From Flavobacteriales bacterium (GTDB lineage: Bacteria; Bacteroidota; Bacteroidia; Flavobacteriales_D; Sanyastnellaceae), in assembly GCA_947456965.1 (NCBI GenBank), contig CANGTU010000022.1:1-50448 (forward strand): a stretch of DNA of 50,448 nt, in the 5' to 3' direction. Within the stretch, counting starts at the first letter, position 1, and the number at the start of each line of letters is the position of its first letter. Shown here one piece after another: positions 27,082 to 34,808 of the stretch. Below the pieces are notes generated by a model. That model worked only from the letters and a program-made list of their open reading frames with translations, searched no databases and was not told where the DNA came from. The position numbers and the translations under genes were made by a program.

Positions 27082-28917
27082 ATGGCAGATATTATCCAAC
27101 TCCTTCCTGATCATGTTGCCAACCAGATAGCCGCTGGTGAGGTCGTTCAGCGCCCTGCATCGGCCGTTAAGGAGCTTATGGAGAATGCCCTGGATGCGGG
27201 CGCCGATGTGGTCAGGGTGATGATCAAGGACGCCGGAAAGACCCTTATTCAGGTGATTGATAATGGTTCGGGTATGTCTGACACCGATGCCAGGATGAGC
27301 TTTGAACGTCATGCCACATCCAAGATTCGCAAGACTGAAGACCTCTTTCAAATTGTCACCAAAGGATTTCGCGGCGAGGCGCTGGCGAGTATTGCTGCAG
27401 TGGCTCAGGTTGAATTGCGCACGCGCCTGAAAGGAGAGTCGCTTGGCACCCGCCTGCTGATCGAGGGCTCGAAAGTTCAGTCCCAGGAAACAGAAGCGTG
27501 CGCTGAGGGAACTAATTTCATGGTGAAGAATCTCTTCTTCAACGTGCCCGCCCGGCGCTACTTCCTCAAGAGCGATGCCATCGAGTTTCGCCACATCATC
27601 GATGAATTCCAGCGCGTGGCGCTGACCCATCCGGATACGGAGTTTCAGCTTGTGCACAACGGGTCGGAGGTGTTCAGTCTGCCCCGCACCACCTTGCGAC
27701 AGCGCATCGTGCATGTATTCGGCGCGCGCTATAACGAGAAGCTCGTGCCCGTGGATGAATACACGGATATCGTTTCGGTTAGTGGATTCGTTGGAAAGCC
27801 AGACACATCACGCAAGACGCGGGGCGATCAGTTTTTCTTTATCAACAACCGGTTTATCCGAAATACCTATCTGCACCACGCTGTAGCCAGTGCTTTTGAA
27901 GGATTGGTTCCGACTGGTCATCATCCCTTGTACCTCCTTTATTTCACCATTGATCCGGAGCAAATCGACGTGAATATCCATCCTACCAAGACGGAGGTGA
28001 AATTTCAGGATGAGCGGGCGGTTTACGCCATTCTCCACGCAGCTGTTAAACGTGCACTGGGCAGACACAATATTGCGCCTACCCTTGACTTTGAGCAGGA
28101 GATGGCTATCCAGGTCAGTCCAGTCAGGCATGGCACGGAGGTCAGACCACCAGAGGTTCAGGTGAACAAGGACTTCAATCCCTTTGGTCTGCCCGCAGAG
28201 GAGCGGCAGGATGCGGTTAAATCATGGTTTGAGCAGCGCGAAAATGGACGGTCCGGTGGCTGGCAGGAGATGTACCAGATCCAACAGGAACTGGACCGCA
28301 GACCAGTGCTCGATCCCGCCGGACAAGTGCGGCCCTCCTGGCCTGAAATCCACGAGGACTCATCATTCATGCAGTTCGACCGCCGTTACATTCTTGTTCC
28401 TTCTTCCGCTGGGCTGGTCCTGATGGATCAGCAACGGGCTCACGAGCGTGTGCTCTATGAACAGTACCGCAAGCAAGTGGAGCGCGGAGAGGGGTGTTCT
28501 CAGCAACTGCTGTTTCCGGAGTCAGTGGTCTTATCACCACCCGAGTATGCAATGCTTCGCGAACACCAGCAGGAGCTGGCAGCCCTTGGCTTCGACCTGC
28601 ATTTTGATTTTGCATCGGGTGTCGAAATCACGGGCATACCACCTGAGGTGCCGGCATCTGACTGCGCCAAGCTGATTCAGTCCATGGCCACTGCCCTCGC
28701 GGAGGACACAGCCCGCGCCGGCGATGAGCTCCGCGAGCGGATGGCGTGGTCGCTCGCGTGCGGCAGTTCCATCAAGTATGGCCAGTTGCTGACCATTCCC
28801 GAAATGAAAGAGCTGGCTATACGCCTCTCTGCATGCAACGAACCCTGGTTTGCCTCGGGAGGCCGGCCTGTGCTGATTACGCTTCCATTCGGCTATATTG
28901 ACCGACAATTCTCATGA
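27082..28917 (+). CDS. mutL: DNA mismatch repair protein MutL
   Basis: This protein has 611 residues from ATG 27082; MADIIQLLPDHVANQIAAGE is the standard start, whereas the frame opens at 27046. The GHKL ATPase part shows ENALDAGAD (N35), DNGSGM near 63, and GFRGEAL near 97. The linker and the C-terminal dimerisation domain follow. The stretch DQQRAHERVLYEQ stands where many MutL proteins carry the endonuclease motif DQHAxxExxxxE, so the nicking motif is altered here. MutL couples MutS recognition to strand removal. It begins an operon with two rhomboid proteases and an EEP-family protein. Confidence 0.94.
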   Translation: MADIIQLLPDHVANQIAAGEVVQRPASAVKELMENALDAGADVVRVMIKDAGKTLIQVIDNGSGMSDTDARMSFERHATSKIRKTEDLFQIVTKGFRGEALASIAAVAQVELRTRLKGESLGTRLLIEGSKVQSQETEACAEGTNFMVKNLFFNVPARRYFLKSDAIEFRHIIDEFQRVALTHPDTEFQLVHNGSEVFSLPRTTLRQRIVHVFGARYNEKLVPVDEYTDIVSVSGFVGKPDTSRKTRGDQFFFINNRFIRNTYLHHAVASAFEGLVPTGHHPLYLLYFTIDPEQIDVNIHPTKTEVKFQDERAVYAILHAAVKRALGRHNIAPTLDFEQEMAIQVSPVRHGTEVRPPEVQVNKDFNPFGLPAEERQDAVKSWFEQRENGRSGGWQEMYQIQQELDRRPVLDPAGQVRPSWPEIHEDSSFMQFDRRYILVPSSAGLVLMDQQRAHERVLYEQYRKQVERGEGCSQQLLFPESVVLSPPEYAMLREHQQELAALGFDLHFDFASGVEITGIPPEVPASDCAKLIQSMATALAEDTARAGDELRERMAWSLACGSSIKYGQLLTIPEMKELAIRLSACNEPWFASGGRPVLITLPFGYIDRQFS

Positions 28918-28920
28918 TCC

Positions 28921-29640
28921 ATGTTCAATCAGCTTACCCCTGTTGTTAAGAATCTTCTGATCATCAACGTACTGGTTTTTCTGGCCAGTGAAGCGATGCC
29001 AGAGTTGAAGCTTTACCTCTCCGGATTTTATTTCGAAAGCAATCTCTTTCGCCCGTGGCAATTGGTTACCCACATGTTTATGCACGGTGGCTTCACGCAT
29101 ATTTTTTTCAATATGTATGCGCTGTTTCTGTTCGGCAGTATTCTGGAGTCCCAGTGGGGCGGCCGACGCTTTCTGACGTATTACATCCTTTGCGGACTGG
29201 GTGCCTTCGGCTTGCACGAGTTCGTTAATTTCCTGGAAATCCGGCAGCTCATGACCCAGCTTGATAACGGGGAGTTGCAGATGGTCGTAGAAGAGGGCTA
29301 CGGGATATTGCTCGAAGGAAAAAATTTCTCCAACCAGACGATGGCTTCCCTCAATCTCGCAATCAACATCCCTGTAGTCGGAGCATCCGGAGCGGTATTC
29401 GGTTTGCTGTTGGCGTTCGGCATGCTGTTTCCGGATGTACGTCTGCAGCTCTTGTTTCCTCCGGTAGCGCTTAAGGCAAAATGGTTTGTGCTGATCTATG
29501 GTGCGATTGAGCTCATGCTGGCCATTGGGAATATGCCGGGCGATAGTATTGCGCACTATGCTCACCTCGGAGGAATGCTGTTTGGTTACCTGATCCTGAA
29601 GTTCTGGAGTTACCGCGAGAGGCACTCGGGAACCTTTTAA
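28921..29640 (+). CDS. Rhomboid family intramembrane serine protease (first of a pair)
   Basis: This 239-residue membrane protein has six or so hydrophobic helices. It has the HMFMHGGFTHIFFNMYALF motif near 51-69, the catalytic Ser in GASGAVFG (S156) and the catalytic His in YAHLGGMLFGY (H215). It cleaves helices of membrane proteins within the bilayer. The gene starts 3 bp after mutL. A 50-residue insertion between helices 3 and 4 (about 100-150) looks soluble. Confidence 0.92.
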   Translation: MFNQLTPVVKNLLIINVLVFLASEAMPELKLYLSGFYFESNLFRPWQLVTHMFMHGGFTHIFFNMYALFLFGSILESQWGGRRFLTYYILCGLGAFGLHEFVNFLEIRQLMTQLDNGELQMVVEEGYGILLEGKNFSNQTMASLNLAINIPVVGASGAVFGLLLAFGMLFPDVRLQLLFPPVALKAKWFVLIYGAIELMLAIGNMPGDSIAHYAHLGGMLFGYLILKFWSYRERHSGTF

Positions 29641-29649
29641 CAACCTGGT

Positions 29650-30525
29650 ATGAGGGGATTCAGACAATTCTGGAAGGAAAGTGACGGGCTCATGCGTCTG
29701 CTGTGGGTCAACGGGGGTGTTTTTATCCTCGTTCAGCTCTATCTGCTGGTGTGCTATCTGCTTGGAATACCGGCTCCAATTGGGGAGGATATGGGAATGG
29801 CAGCCGGTGATAATCCTTCCCTGCTCTTGTCGCGTCCCTGGTCTCTTTTCACGCACATGTTTGCCCACGCCGAGTTGGGACATTTCCTGTTCAATATGGT
29901 TGCGCTCTATTTGTGTGGTGACCTGTTCAGGAAGATGATGCGTCCTGGCTCGATCGTGCCGGTATATCTGCTCTCGGGTTTGTCAGGGTTTGCTCTGTAT
30001 TTTATAATGTATGCCTTGTTTCCGGCGCTGGGCGGAGGGCATGATTCATTGATTCTCGGAGCGTCCGCTGCTGTGATGGGTATCGTAATTGCTGTAGTGA
30101 CATATCGTCCTCGTATGGCAGTCAAGCTGTTCGGTGTATTCGATATCCAGCTTGTCTGGCTCGGTGTAGTGCTTGTTCTGCTTGATCTGGTGAGCATCCG
30201 CAAAGGCGACAATACGGGAGGTCATATCGGACATCTGGGTGGAGCGGTATTCGGTTATATTTATGCCACTCGTTTAGCACAGGGAAAAGACATGGCAAGT
30301 TCGGTTTCCAGGTTTTTGGATCGCGTGGCCCGGTTGTTCCGAAGGCGGAATTCATGGGAGGTAAAGCGGAGCAATCCGCGATTCAAGACGGATGATGAAT
30401 TCAATGCTGAAAAGCGGAGTAAGCAGAAGCGGGTAGATGAGATTTTGGATAAAATCGGTCGCTCAGGCTACGATAGCCTCACCAAAGAAGAGAAGGATTT
30501 TCTATTCCGGCATGCACAGAAGTAA
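29650..30525 (+). CDS. Rhomboid family intramembrane serine protease (second of a pair)
   Basis: This protein has 291 residues. The rhomboid core has THMFAHAELGHFLFNMVALY near 68-87, the catalytic Ser in GASAAVMG (S139) and the His in IGHLGGAVFGY (H195). The GASA replaces the usual GASG, which is still compatible with catalysis. After the core, the C-terminus is a charged cytoplasmic tail that ends in a helical segment (VDEILDKIGRSGYDSLTKEE) typical of Bacteroidota rhomboids. Nine bp separate it from the first rhomboid; both belong to the mutL operon. Confidence 0.9.
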   Translation: MRGFRQFWKESDGLMRLLWVNGGVFILVQLYLLVCYLLGIPAPIGEDMGMAAGDNPSLLLSRPWSLFTHMFAHAELGHFLFNMVALYLCGDLFRKMMRPGSIVPVYLLSGLSGFALYFIMYALFPALGGGHDSLILGASAAVMGIVIAVVTYRPRMAVKLFGVFDIQLVWLGVVLVLLDLVSIRKGDNTGGHIGHLGGAVFGYIYATRLAQGKDMASSVSRFLDRVARLFRRRNSWEVKRSNPRFKTDDEFNAEKRSKQKRVDEILDKIGRSGYDSLTKEEKDFLFRHAQK

Positions 30526-30542
30526 TTGCCGAATAAATTCGC

Positions 30543-31691
30543 ATGGCTGACCGGCATACACAGGAAGCTTCGCCCCGGAAATCACGGATAGGTCAGCTAT
30601 TGTATGTGTGCAATGTGGCACTGGTTGCAGGCCTGCTTCTGTGCTATCTCTCTTTTCATGTAAGTCCGTCCAGTATGGGCTACTTCGCGCTGATGGCATT
30701 TCTTTATCCACTATTGCTGCTGGCCAACGTGGCTTTTGTCATGATGTGGCTGATGCGCCGTCGTTACCGGAGGATGGTCATCCCGGTCGTAGCTATAGCT
30801 ATGGGATGGAGTCATGCAGCCGATTTGCTGCAGATCAGTGCGGAGGATGAGGTTGCGGAGGATGAACAGGAGATCAAGGTGATGACGTGGAATGTGCATC
30901 TCTTTGGTCTCTATGACTGGGACAACAATGAGCGCACGCGAGATGCGATGTTCGATTTGCTGGATGAGGAAGAGGCGGATATTCTCTGCATGCAGGAGTT
31001 CTTTCACTCGGATGATGAGGATTATTTTCAAACACGTGATACGCTTAGGGACTTCCTTCCCACACGCTATTTCCACGAACGATATACGGCTTCGCCGCGA
31101 AGACATCATTATTTCGGGGTGATTATTTTCTCACGCTTTCCGATTGTGAAGCGCGGAAATATTCCTTTTGAAGGTGACGCCAACAATTACTGCATTTATG
31201 CGGATGTGAAGGTGGGCGATGATACGGTTCGGGTGTACAATGCGCATCTTCAGTCGATCCGCCTGGGTAAACAGGATTATGAAGTGGTGGAAGAAAATAC
31301 AGAGAGTCAGGAACTTAAAGAAGGCTCTTTCCGCATCATGCGCAAAGTGAGAAGGGCCCTTATCCGCCGGGAAGATCAGGTGGAGCGAATCATGGAACAC
31401 ATCGCTCAAAGCCCTCACCGCGCAGTGCTGTGTGGTGATTTCAATGATCCGCCGCATTCCTGGTCATACAATCGCTTTGAGGATCTGCTTGAGGATTCAT
31501 TCACCGAAGGTGGCAACGGACTGAGCAATACATTCAATCATAAAGCTTTTCCTCCGCTGCGCATCGACTACGTGTTGCACAGTCCGGGCATCCGCACACT
31601 TGAATACCGCAGGCGTACGGAGGATCTCTCGGATCATTTTCCCGTGATCACACGCCTTGCGGTGCAGAAGTATCGCCCTGTGAACGGTTGA
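30543..31691 (+). CDS. Endonuclease/exonuclease/phosphatase family membrane protein
   Basis: This protein has 382 residues. Residues of about 20-100 form three hydrophobic helices; the rest is the EEP fold: VMTWNVHLFGLYDW near 112, CMQEFF near 138, the catalytic GDFNDPPHSW near 295, and RIDYVLHS then SDHFPV at the end. Such Mg2+-dependent enzymes cleave phosphodiesters of nucleic acids or phospholipids; the substrate is not evident. The gene lies 18 bp after the second rhomboid and closes the mutL operon. Its 3' end overlaps the convergent lycopene cyclase gene by 44 bp. Confidence 0.88.
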   Translation: MADRHTQEASPRKSRIGQLLYVCNVALVAGLLLCYLSFHVSPSSMGYFALMAFLYPLLLLANVAFVMMWLMRRRYRRMVIPVVAIAMGWSHAADLLQISAEDEVAEDEQEIKVMTWNVHLFGLYDWDNNERTRDAMFDLLDEEEADILCMQEFFHSDDEDYFQTRDTLRDFLPTRYFHERYTASPRRHHYFGVIIFSRFPIVKRGNIPFEGDANNYCIYADVKVGDDTVRVYNAHLQSIRLGKQDYEVVEENTESQELKEGSFRIMRKVRRALIRREDQVERIMEHIAQSPHRAVLCGDFNDPPHSWSYNRFEDLLEDSFTEGGNGLSNTFNHKAFPPLRIDYVLHSPGIRTLEYRRRTEDLSDHFPVITRLAVQKYRPVNG

Positions 31692-32406
31692 GCACGCGCT
31701 CATACACCGTCATCGCCAGCAGCACCATCAGCAAGCCATAGAAGAAATCATCCGCAGGTACGCTCCAGATGCGCAAGCCGAGGTTGTGAGCATTGTTGTA
31801 CCACACAATCTGATCCGCAATGCTTTCAGGATGGGTATTGAATACGGGGTACTCCCAGAATGTAAGGCCGGTTAGTATGCCGTTTGAGATGTAAAACGGA
31901 ATGAGCAGGATGAACCACGTCATAAGCAGCCATCCTATCCACTTACTCTTCCACACCCACAGGTGCAAGGCGAGCAGGATGGCGCACAGACTGCATGCTG
32001 CCATGGTGTAATGATGGTCATGATATACGAAGGCCAAAACCAATGCAGTGGCCACAATGACTGTTCCCGCAGCGAGTGTGAATGCACGGCCTGGTGGTAC
32101 GGGCTTGAAGTACCGCACGCATTCGTAACTGAATATGCAGGCATACGGAATGCAGATGAAAAACAACCACTCTTCCAGCGGAAGCCCGAATAGTTTTTCC
32201 CCGATGATATACGTGTCGTTAAATCCCCAGATGCCCGCATGGGTGAAGGCAATGTCCCACGGAATAAATAGCGCCATCATCGCGATGGTGCCGATGATCA
32301 GTGCCCTGGTCTTTCCGATAAAATGTACCCTTCGCTCAAAACTGAGCAGAAATGGAAAGAGGACACAACCGAGATTGACTGCCAGATAGAGATAGTGCGA
32401 GCTCAT
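31648..32406 (-). CDS. crtY: Lycopene cyclase, CrtYcd fused type
   Basis: This 252-residue polytopic membrane protein has two tandem lycopene-cyclase domains of the heterodimeric CrtYc/CrtYd type fused in one chain. The first carries the PLEEWLFFICIPY motif near 75-87. The second carries TFWEYPVFNTHPESI and VPADDFFYGLLMV near 218-230, where related proteins have a P-x-E/D-E/D motif. It would cyclise lycopene to beta-carotene in the membrane. It is the last gene of the crt operon, 19 bp after crtZ. The second domain has ADD where EE is more usual, which may be a natural variant. Confidence 0.88.
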   Translation of the reverse strand: MSSHYLYLAVNLGCVLFPFLLSFERRVHFIGKTRALIIGTIAMMALFIPWDIAFTHAGIWGFNDTYIIGEKLFGLPLEEWLFFICIPYACIFSYECVRYFKPVPPGRAFTLAAGTVIVATALVLAFVYHDHHYTMAACSLCAILLALHLWVWKSKWIGWLLMTWFILLIPFYISNGILTGLTFWEYPVFNTHPESIADQIVWYNNAHNLGLRIWSVPADDFFYGLLMVLLAMTVYERVLNRSQGDTSAPQGV

Positions 32407-32425
32407 CCTTGGGTGATACCTGCTA

Positions 32426-32908
32426 TCAGGCTTTGGCGTACTTGTTACGTCGGTAATGAGCCGCTTCGCGGAAATACTTAAACGGCACGTACAGCATACC
32501 GAAGCATTCGCCGTCTTCTTTATTCAGGTGCTTGTGATGCACCTTGTGTGCTTTCCTGATGGCCCGGAAGTACACGTTGTCCGTGCGACTGAACCAGTCG
32601 AAGCGCTGGTGAATGAGAACATCATGCACCAGAAAATATGCAATGCCGTACATCAGGATGCCGAAGCCGATGTACATCCGGAAATCACCGCCGGCCATGG
32701 ATCCAAACATAATAAGCAGCCAGCTTGGCACAGCGAAAATCAGAAAGAAGGCGTCGTTCTTTTCAAAGAAATGACCGCGCGGATTGTGGTGGTCTTCATG
32801 GAAGTACCACATGAGGCCGTGCATTACAAACCGGTGTGTACACCACGTAATGCCTTCCATCAGCAGGAAGGTTCCGAGTGTGATAAGTATGCCTGTTCCT
32901 ATTGCCAT
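32426..32908 (-). CDS. crtZ: Beta-carotene hydroxylase CrtZ-like
   Basis: This protein has 160 residues from ATG 32908, which lies 20 bp after the idi stop; a longer open frame exists but would overlap idi. The di-iron histidine motifs of the fatty-acid hydroxylase superfamily are complete: HRFVMHG, HEDHHNPRGH, HDVLIHQRF and HKVHHKHL. The last includes the KHLNKEDGECFGMLYVP ending typical of CrtZ. It would add hydroxyls to the beta-rings of beta-carotene to give zeaxanthin in the membrane. Confidence 0.93.
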   Translation of the reverse strand: MAIGTGILITLGTFLLMEGITWCTHRFVMHGLMWYFHEDHHNPRGHFFEKNDAFFLIFAVPSWLLIMFGSMAGGDFRMYIGFGILMYGIAYFLVHDVLIHQRFDWFSRTDNVYFRAIRKAHKVHHKHLNKEDGECFGMLYVPFKYFREAAHYRRNKYAKA

Positions 32909-32928
32909 TGCTGTATCGTTTATGCGCG

Positions 32929-33450
32929 TTACGCGTGAATTCGTTCTTCCATCAATCGCGGGAGCAGTATGCTGAACCATGCCGTGTAGCGCTCGGGACG
33001 GATGCGCATGTCTGCGAGCACGTCAGCCGGGGAGCGGTATTCCCATTCCCATACTTCGTCCGCCGCCGGCGATGGTATGCCATTCCAGATGCCGGTAAAT
33101 ACATGATCGTATTCATACTCTGTGAGTCCCTGTCCGAGTTCAGCGCGGTAGATGAATTCAAACGCGGGCTCAATAGCGCACGTGAATCCCATTTCTTCCT
33201 GCAGTCTTCTCTGTGCGGCCTCTTGCGTGGCTTCACCCGGACGAGGATGTGAGCAGCAGGTGTTGGTCCACAGCCCACCACTATGATACTTGCCATTTGC
33301 GCGGCGGTGCATAAGCAGCTCACCGTTATCATTGAAAATACACACTGAAAACGCCCTGTGGAGTGCGCCTAGCTCATGGGCACGGAGCTTTTCCATGATG
33401 CCGGTATCCCGGTCTTGTTCGTCTACCAGAATAACGAATTCAGTATCCAT
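32929..33450 (-). CDS. idi: Isopentenyl-diphosphate delta-isomerase, type I
   Basis: This protein has 173 residues from ATG 33450. The Nudix-related fold carries the metal and catalytic residues: H25 and H31 (AHELGALHRAFSVCIF), TNTCCSHPRPGE near 62-73 with the catalytic Cys, RRLQEEMGF near 80-88, and EYEYDHVFTG. It converts IPP to DMAPP and back for terpenoid synthesis. It overlaps the stop of the preceding gene by one base. Having both IspH, which yields both isomers, and Idi is common in carotenoid operons. Confidence 0.94.
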   Translation of the reverse strand: MDTEFVILVDEQDRDTGIMEKLRAHELGALHRAFSVCIFNDNGELLMHRRANGKYHSGGLWTNTCCSHPRPGEATQEAAQRRLQEEMGFTCAIEPAFEFIYRAELGQGLTEYEYDHVFTGIWNGIPSPAADEVWEWEYRSPADVLADMRIRPERYTAWFSILLPRLMEERIHA

Positions 33451-33962
33451 CACGTCGTAAGGTAGCGATTGATTTCTGCCAGTTGCAACTTGTTCAGGCG
33501 GCCACTCTTTTTCATAAAGGCCAATGCCTTTGACCAAAACGGATCACCGGCGGGTACTTGTCTGGCCCGCAAAGCTGCCACGACTTTATTGGCGTCATCC
33601 TGCAGATTGCTTCGGTAGCCGAGAAATGACGGGACTTCTGACTGTACTGAAAAGCGAAGGAAGGCAATCTCGACGTTCTGGGGGGCCTGAGCTGCGGCCC
33701 GCTCAATGAGGTCTTTACCTTTATCGAAGTACTCAAATTTCTGGCCTACGCCGCTGACCACCTCTGCGTACATGGCAATAGCCACTCCCTGATAAGCCAG
33801 AAGAAGCGGATCGGTCGTTTGAAGGAGCACAGCCTCCTTGTAGTAGGCCGTGATACCGGCTTTACCCGCAGCACCGAAATAGAGTTCACGCATTCGTTCT
33901 GCCTGAGCCTGGCAGATCAGGGCGGGGAACAGAATGAGTAACCAGCAGGCAAGCCGGGTCAT
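33450..33962 (-). CDS. Unknown secreted protein in the carotenoid operon
   Basis: This protein has 170 residues with a clear signal peptide (MTRLACWLLILFPALICQAQ). The rest is alpha-helical, with a TPR-like pattern (YQGVAIAMYAEVV, then FEYFDKGKDLIERAAAQAP, then NVEIAFLRFSVQSEVPSFLG, then LQDDANKVVAAL). It begins immediately after the crtB stop with no gap and its own stop overlaps the idi start by one base, so it is tightly coupled to both. I know of no carotenoid enzyme of this kind. Its place suggests a role in the pathway, but that is inference. Confidence 0.82.
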   Translation of the reverse strand: MTRLACWLLILFPALICQAQAERMRELYFGAAGKAGITAYYKEAVLLQTTDPLLLAYQGVAIAMYAEVVSGVGQKFEYFDKGKDLIERAAAQAPQNVEIAFLRFSVQSEVPSFLGYRSNLQDDANKVVAALRARQVPAGDPFWSKALAFMKKSGRLNKLQLAEINRYLTT

Positions 33963-34805
33963 TCAGAGAAGGTTGAGGTTGTGCTGCACGTAGCTCTTAA
34001 GTACCAGCGCCACCTTACGCTGGTTCGGAATGCGGATGCGCTCTTCCATAATCCGATGGCTGGGAAGTGACCTGATCTTCTGGAAAAGACGGATGTAATA
34101 GGTATAGGCCACATAGACTCCAAATCGTGCATCGCGGGGAAGCATGAGGATGCCTTTGTAGGCCTCCTTGAAGTCTTCGTCAATCTCCCGCTCGATAATC
34201 ATTTTTTCTCGCTCGGAGAAGGAGGACATATCGAGATTCGGGAAATAGGTTCTTCCGAGATCCTGGTAGTCGGCTTTCAGGTCACGCAGGAAGTTGATCT
34301 TTTGAAATGCTGCCCCGAGGCGCATCGCATAGGGTTTGAGTTGCTGATAGAAGGCCTCGTTTCCTTCAGTAAAAACGCGGAGACACATCAGCCCAACCAC
34401 TTCTGCACTGCCCAGGATGTAGCTTTCGAAGCCCCGCCGGTCGTAGCCGGTTTCTTCCAGATCCATCTCCATGCTTTTCAGGAACGTATCTACCACTTCC
34501 CAATCTATGGCATAGCGGTGATATACCTCCTGAAAACTGTTCAGGATTGGATTGAGGGATATGCGGTCGCGAATAGCCAGTTCGGTATCCTGCCTGAAGC
34601 GTGCCATCAGTTCGACCTTGGGGAAGTCGTGGAAGGTGTCCACAATCTCATCTGCAAAGCGCACAAAACCATAAATAGCGTACACCGGATCCCGGAAGCG
34701 CTTGCCGAGTGTACGGATGCCCATGCTGAAACTGGTGCTGTAAGCGTGCGTCGTCAACCTGCTGCAGTCGTAGGAAACGCGATCGAATAGGCTCTTCTTG
34801 TTCAT
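33963..34805 (-). CDS. crtB: Phytoene synthase
   Basis: This 280-residue protein of the squalene/phytoene synthase family has the two Asp-rich motifs: FADEIVDTFHDFPK near residues 50-63 and RDLKADYQDLGRTYFP near 174-189. It also has the TTHAYSTSFSMGI motif near the N-terminus and the GSAEVVGLMC motif near 130. It condenses two geranylgeranyl diphosphates into phytoene, at the membrane surface. The gene lies 3 bp after crtI on the minus strand. Confidence 0.95.
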   Translation of the reverse strand: MNKKSLFDRVSYDCSRLTTHAYSTSFSMGIRTLGKRFRDPVYAIYGFVRFADEIVDTFHDFPKVELMARFRQDTELAIRDRISLNPILNSFQEVYHRYAIDWEVVDTFLKSMEMDLEETGYDRRGFESYILGSAEVVGLMCLRVFTEGNEAFYQQLKPYAMRLGAAFQKINFLRDLKADYQDLGRTYFPNLDMSSFSEREKMIIEREIDEDFKEAYKGILMLPRDARFGVYVAYTYYIRLFQKIRSLPSHRIMEERIRIPNQRKVALVLKSYVQHNLNLL

Positions 34806-34808
34806 AGT

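Noticed and set aside
28912-29883. A 323-codon minus-strand frame opposite the first rhomboid
   Set aside because: The rhomboid frame has all catalytic motifs and operon context; the opposite frame is a shadow with a Gln/His-rich meaningless product.
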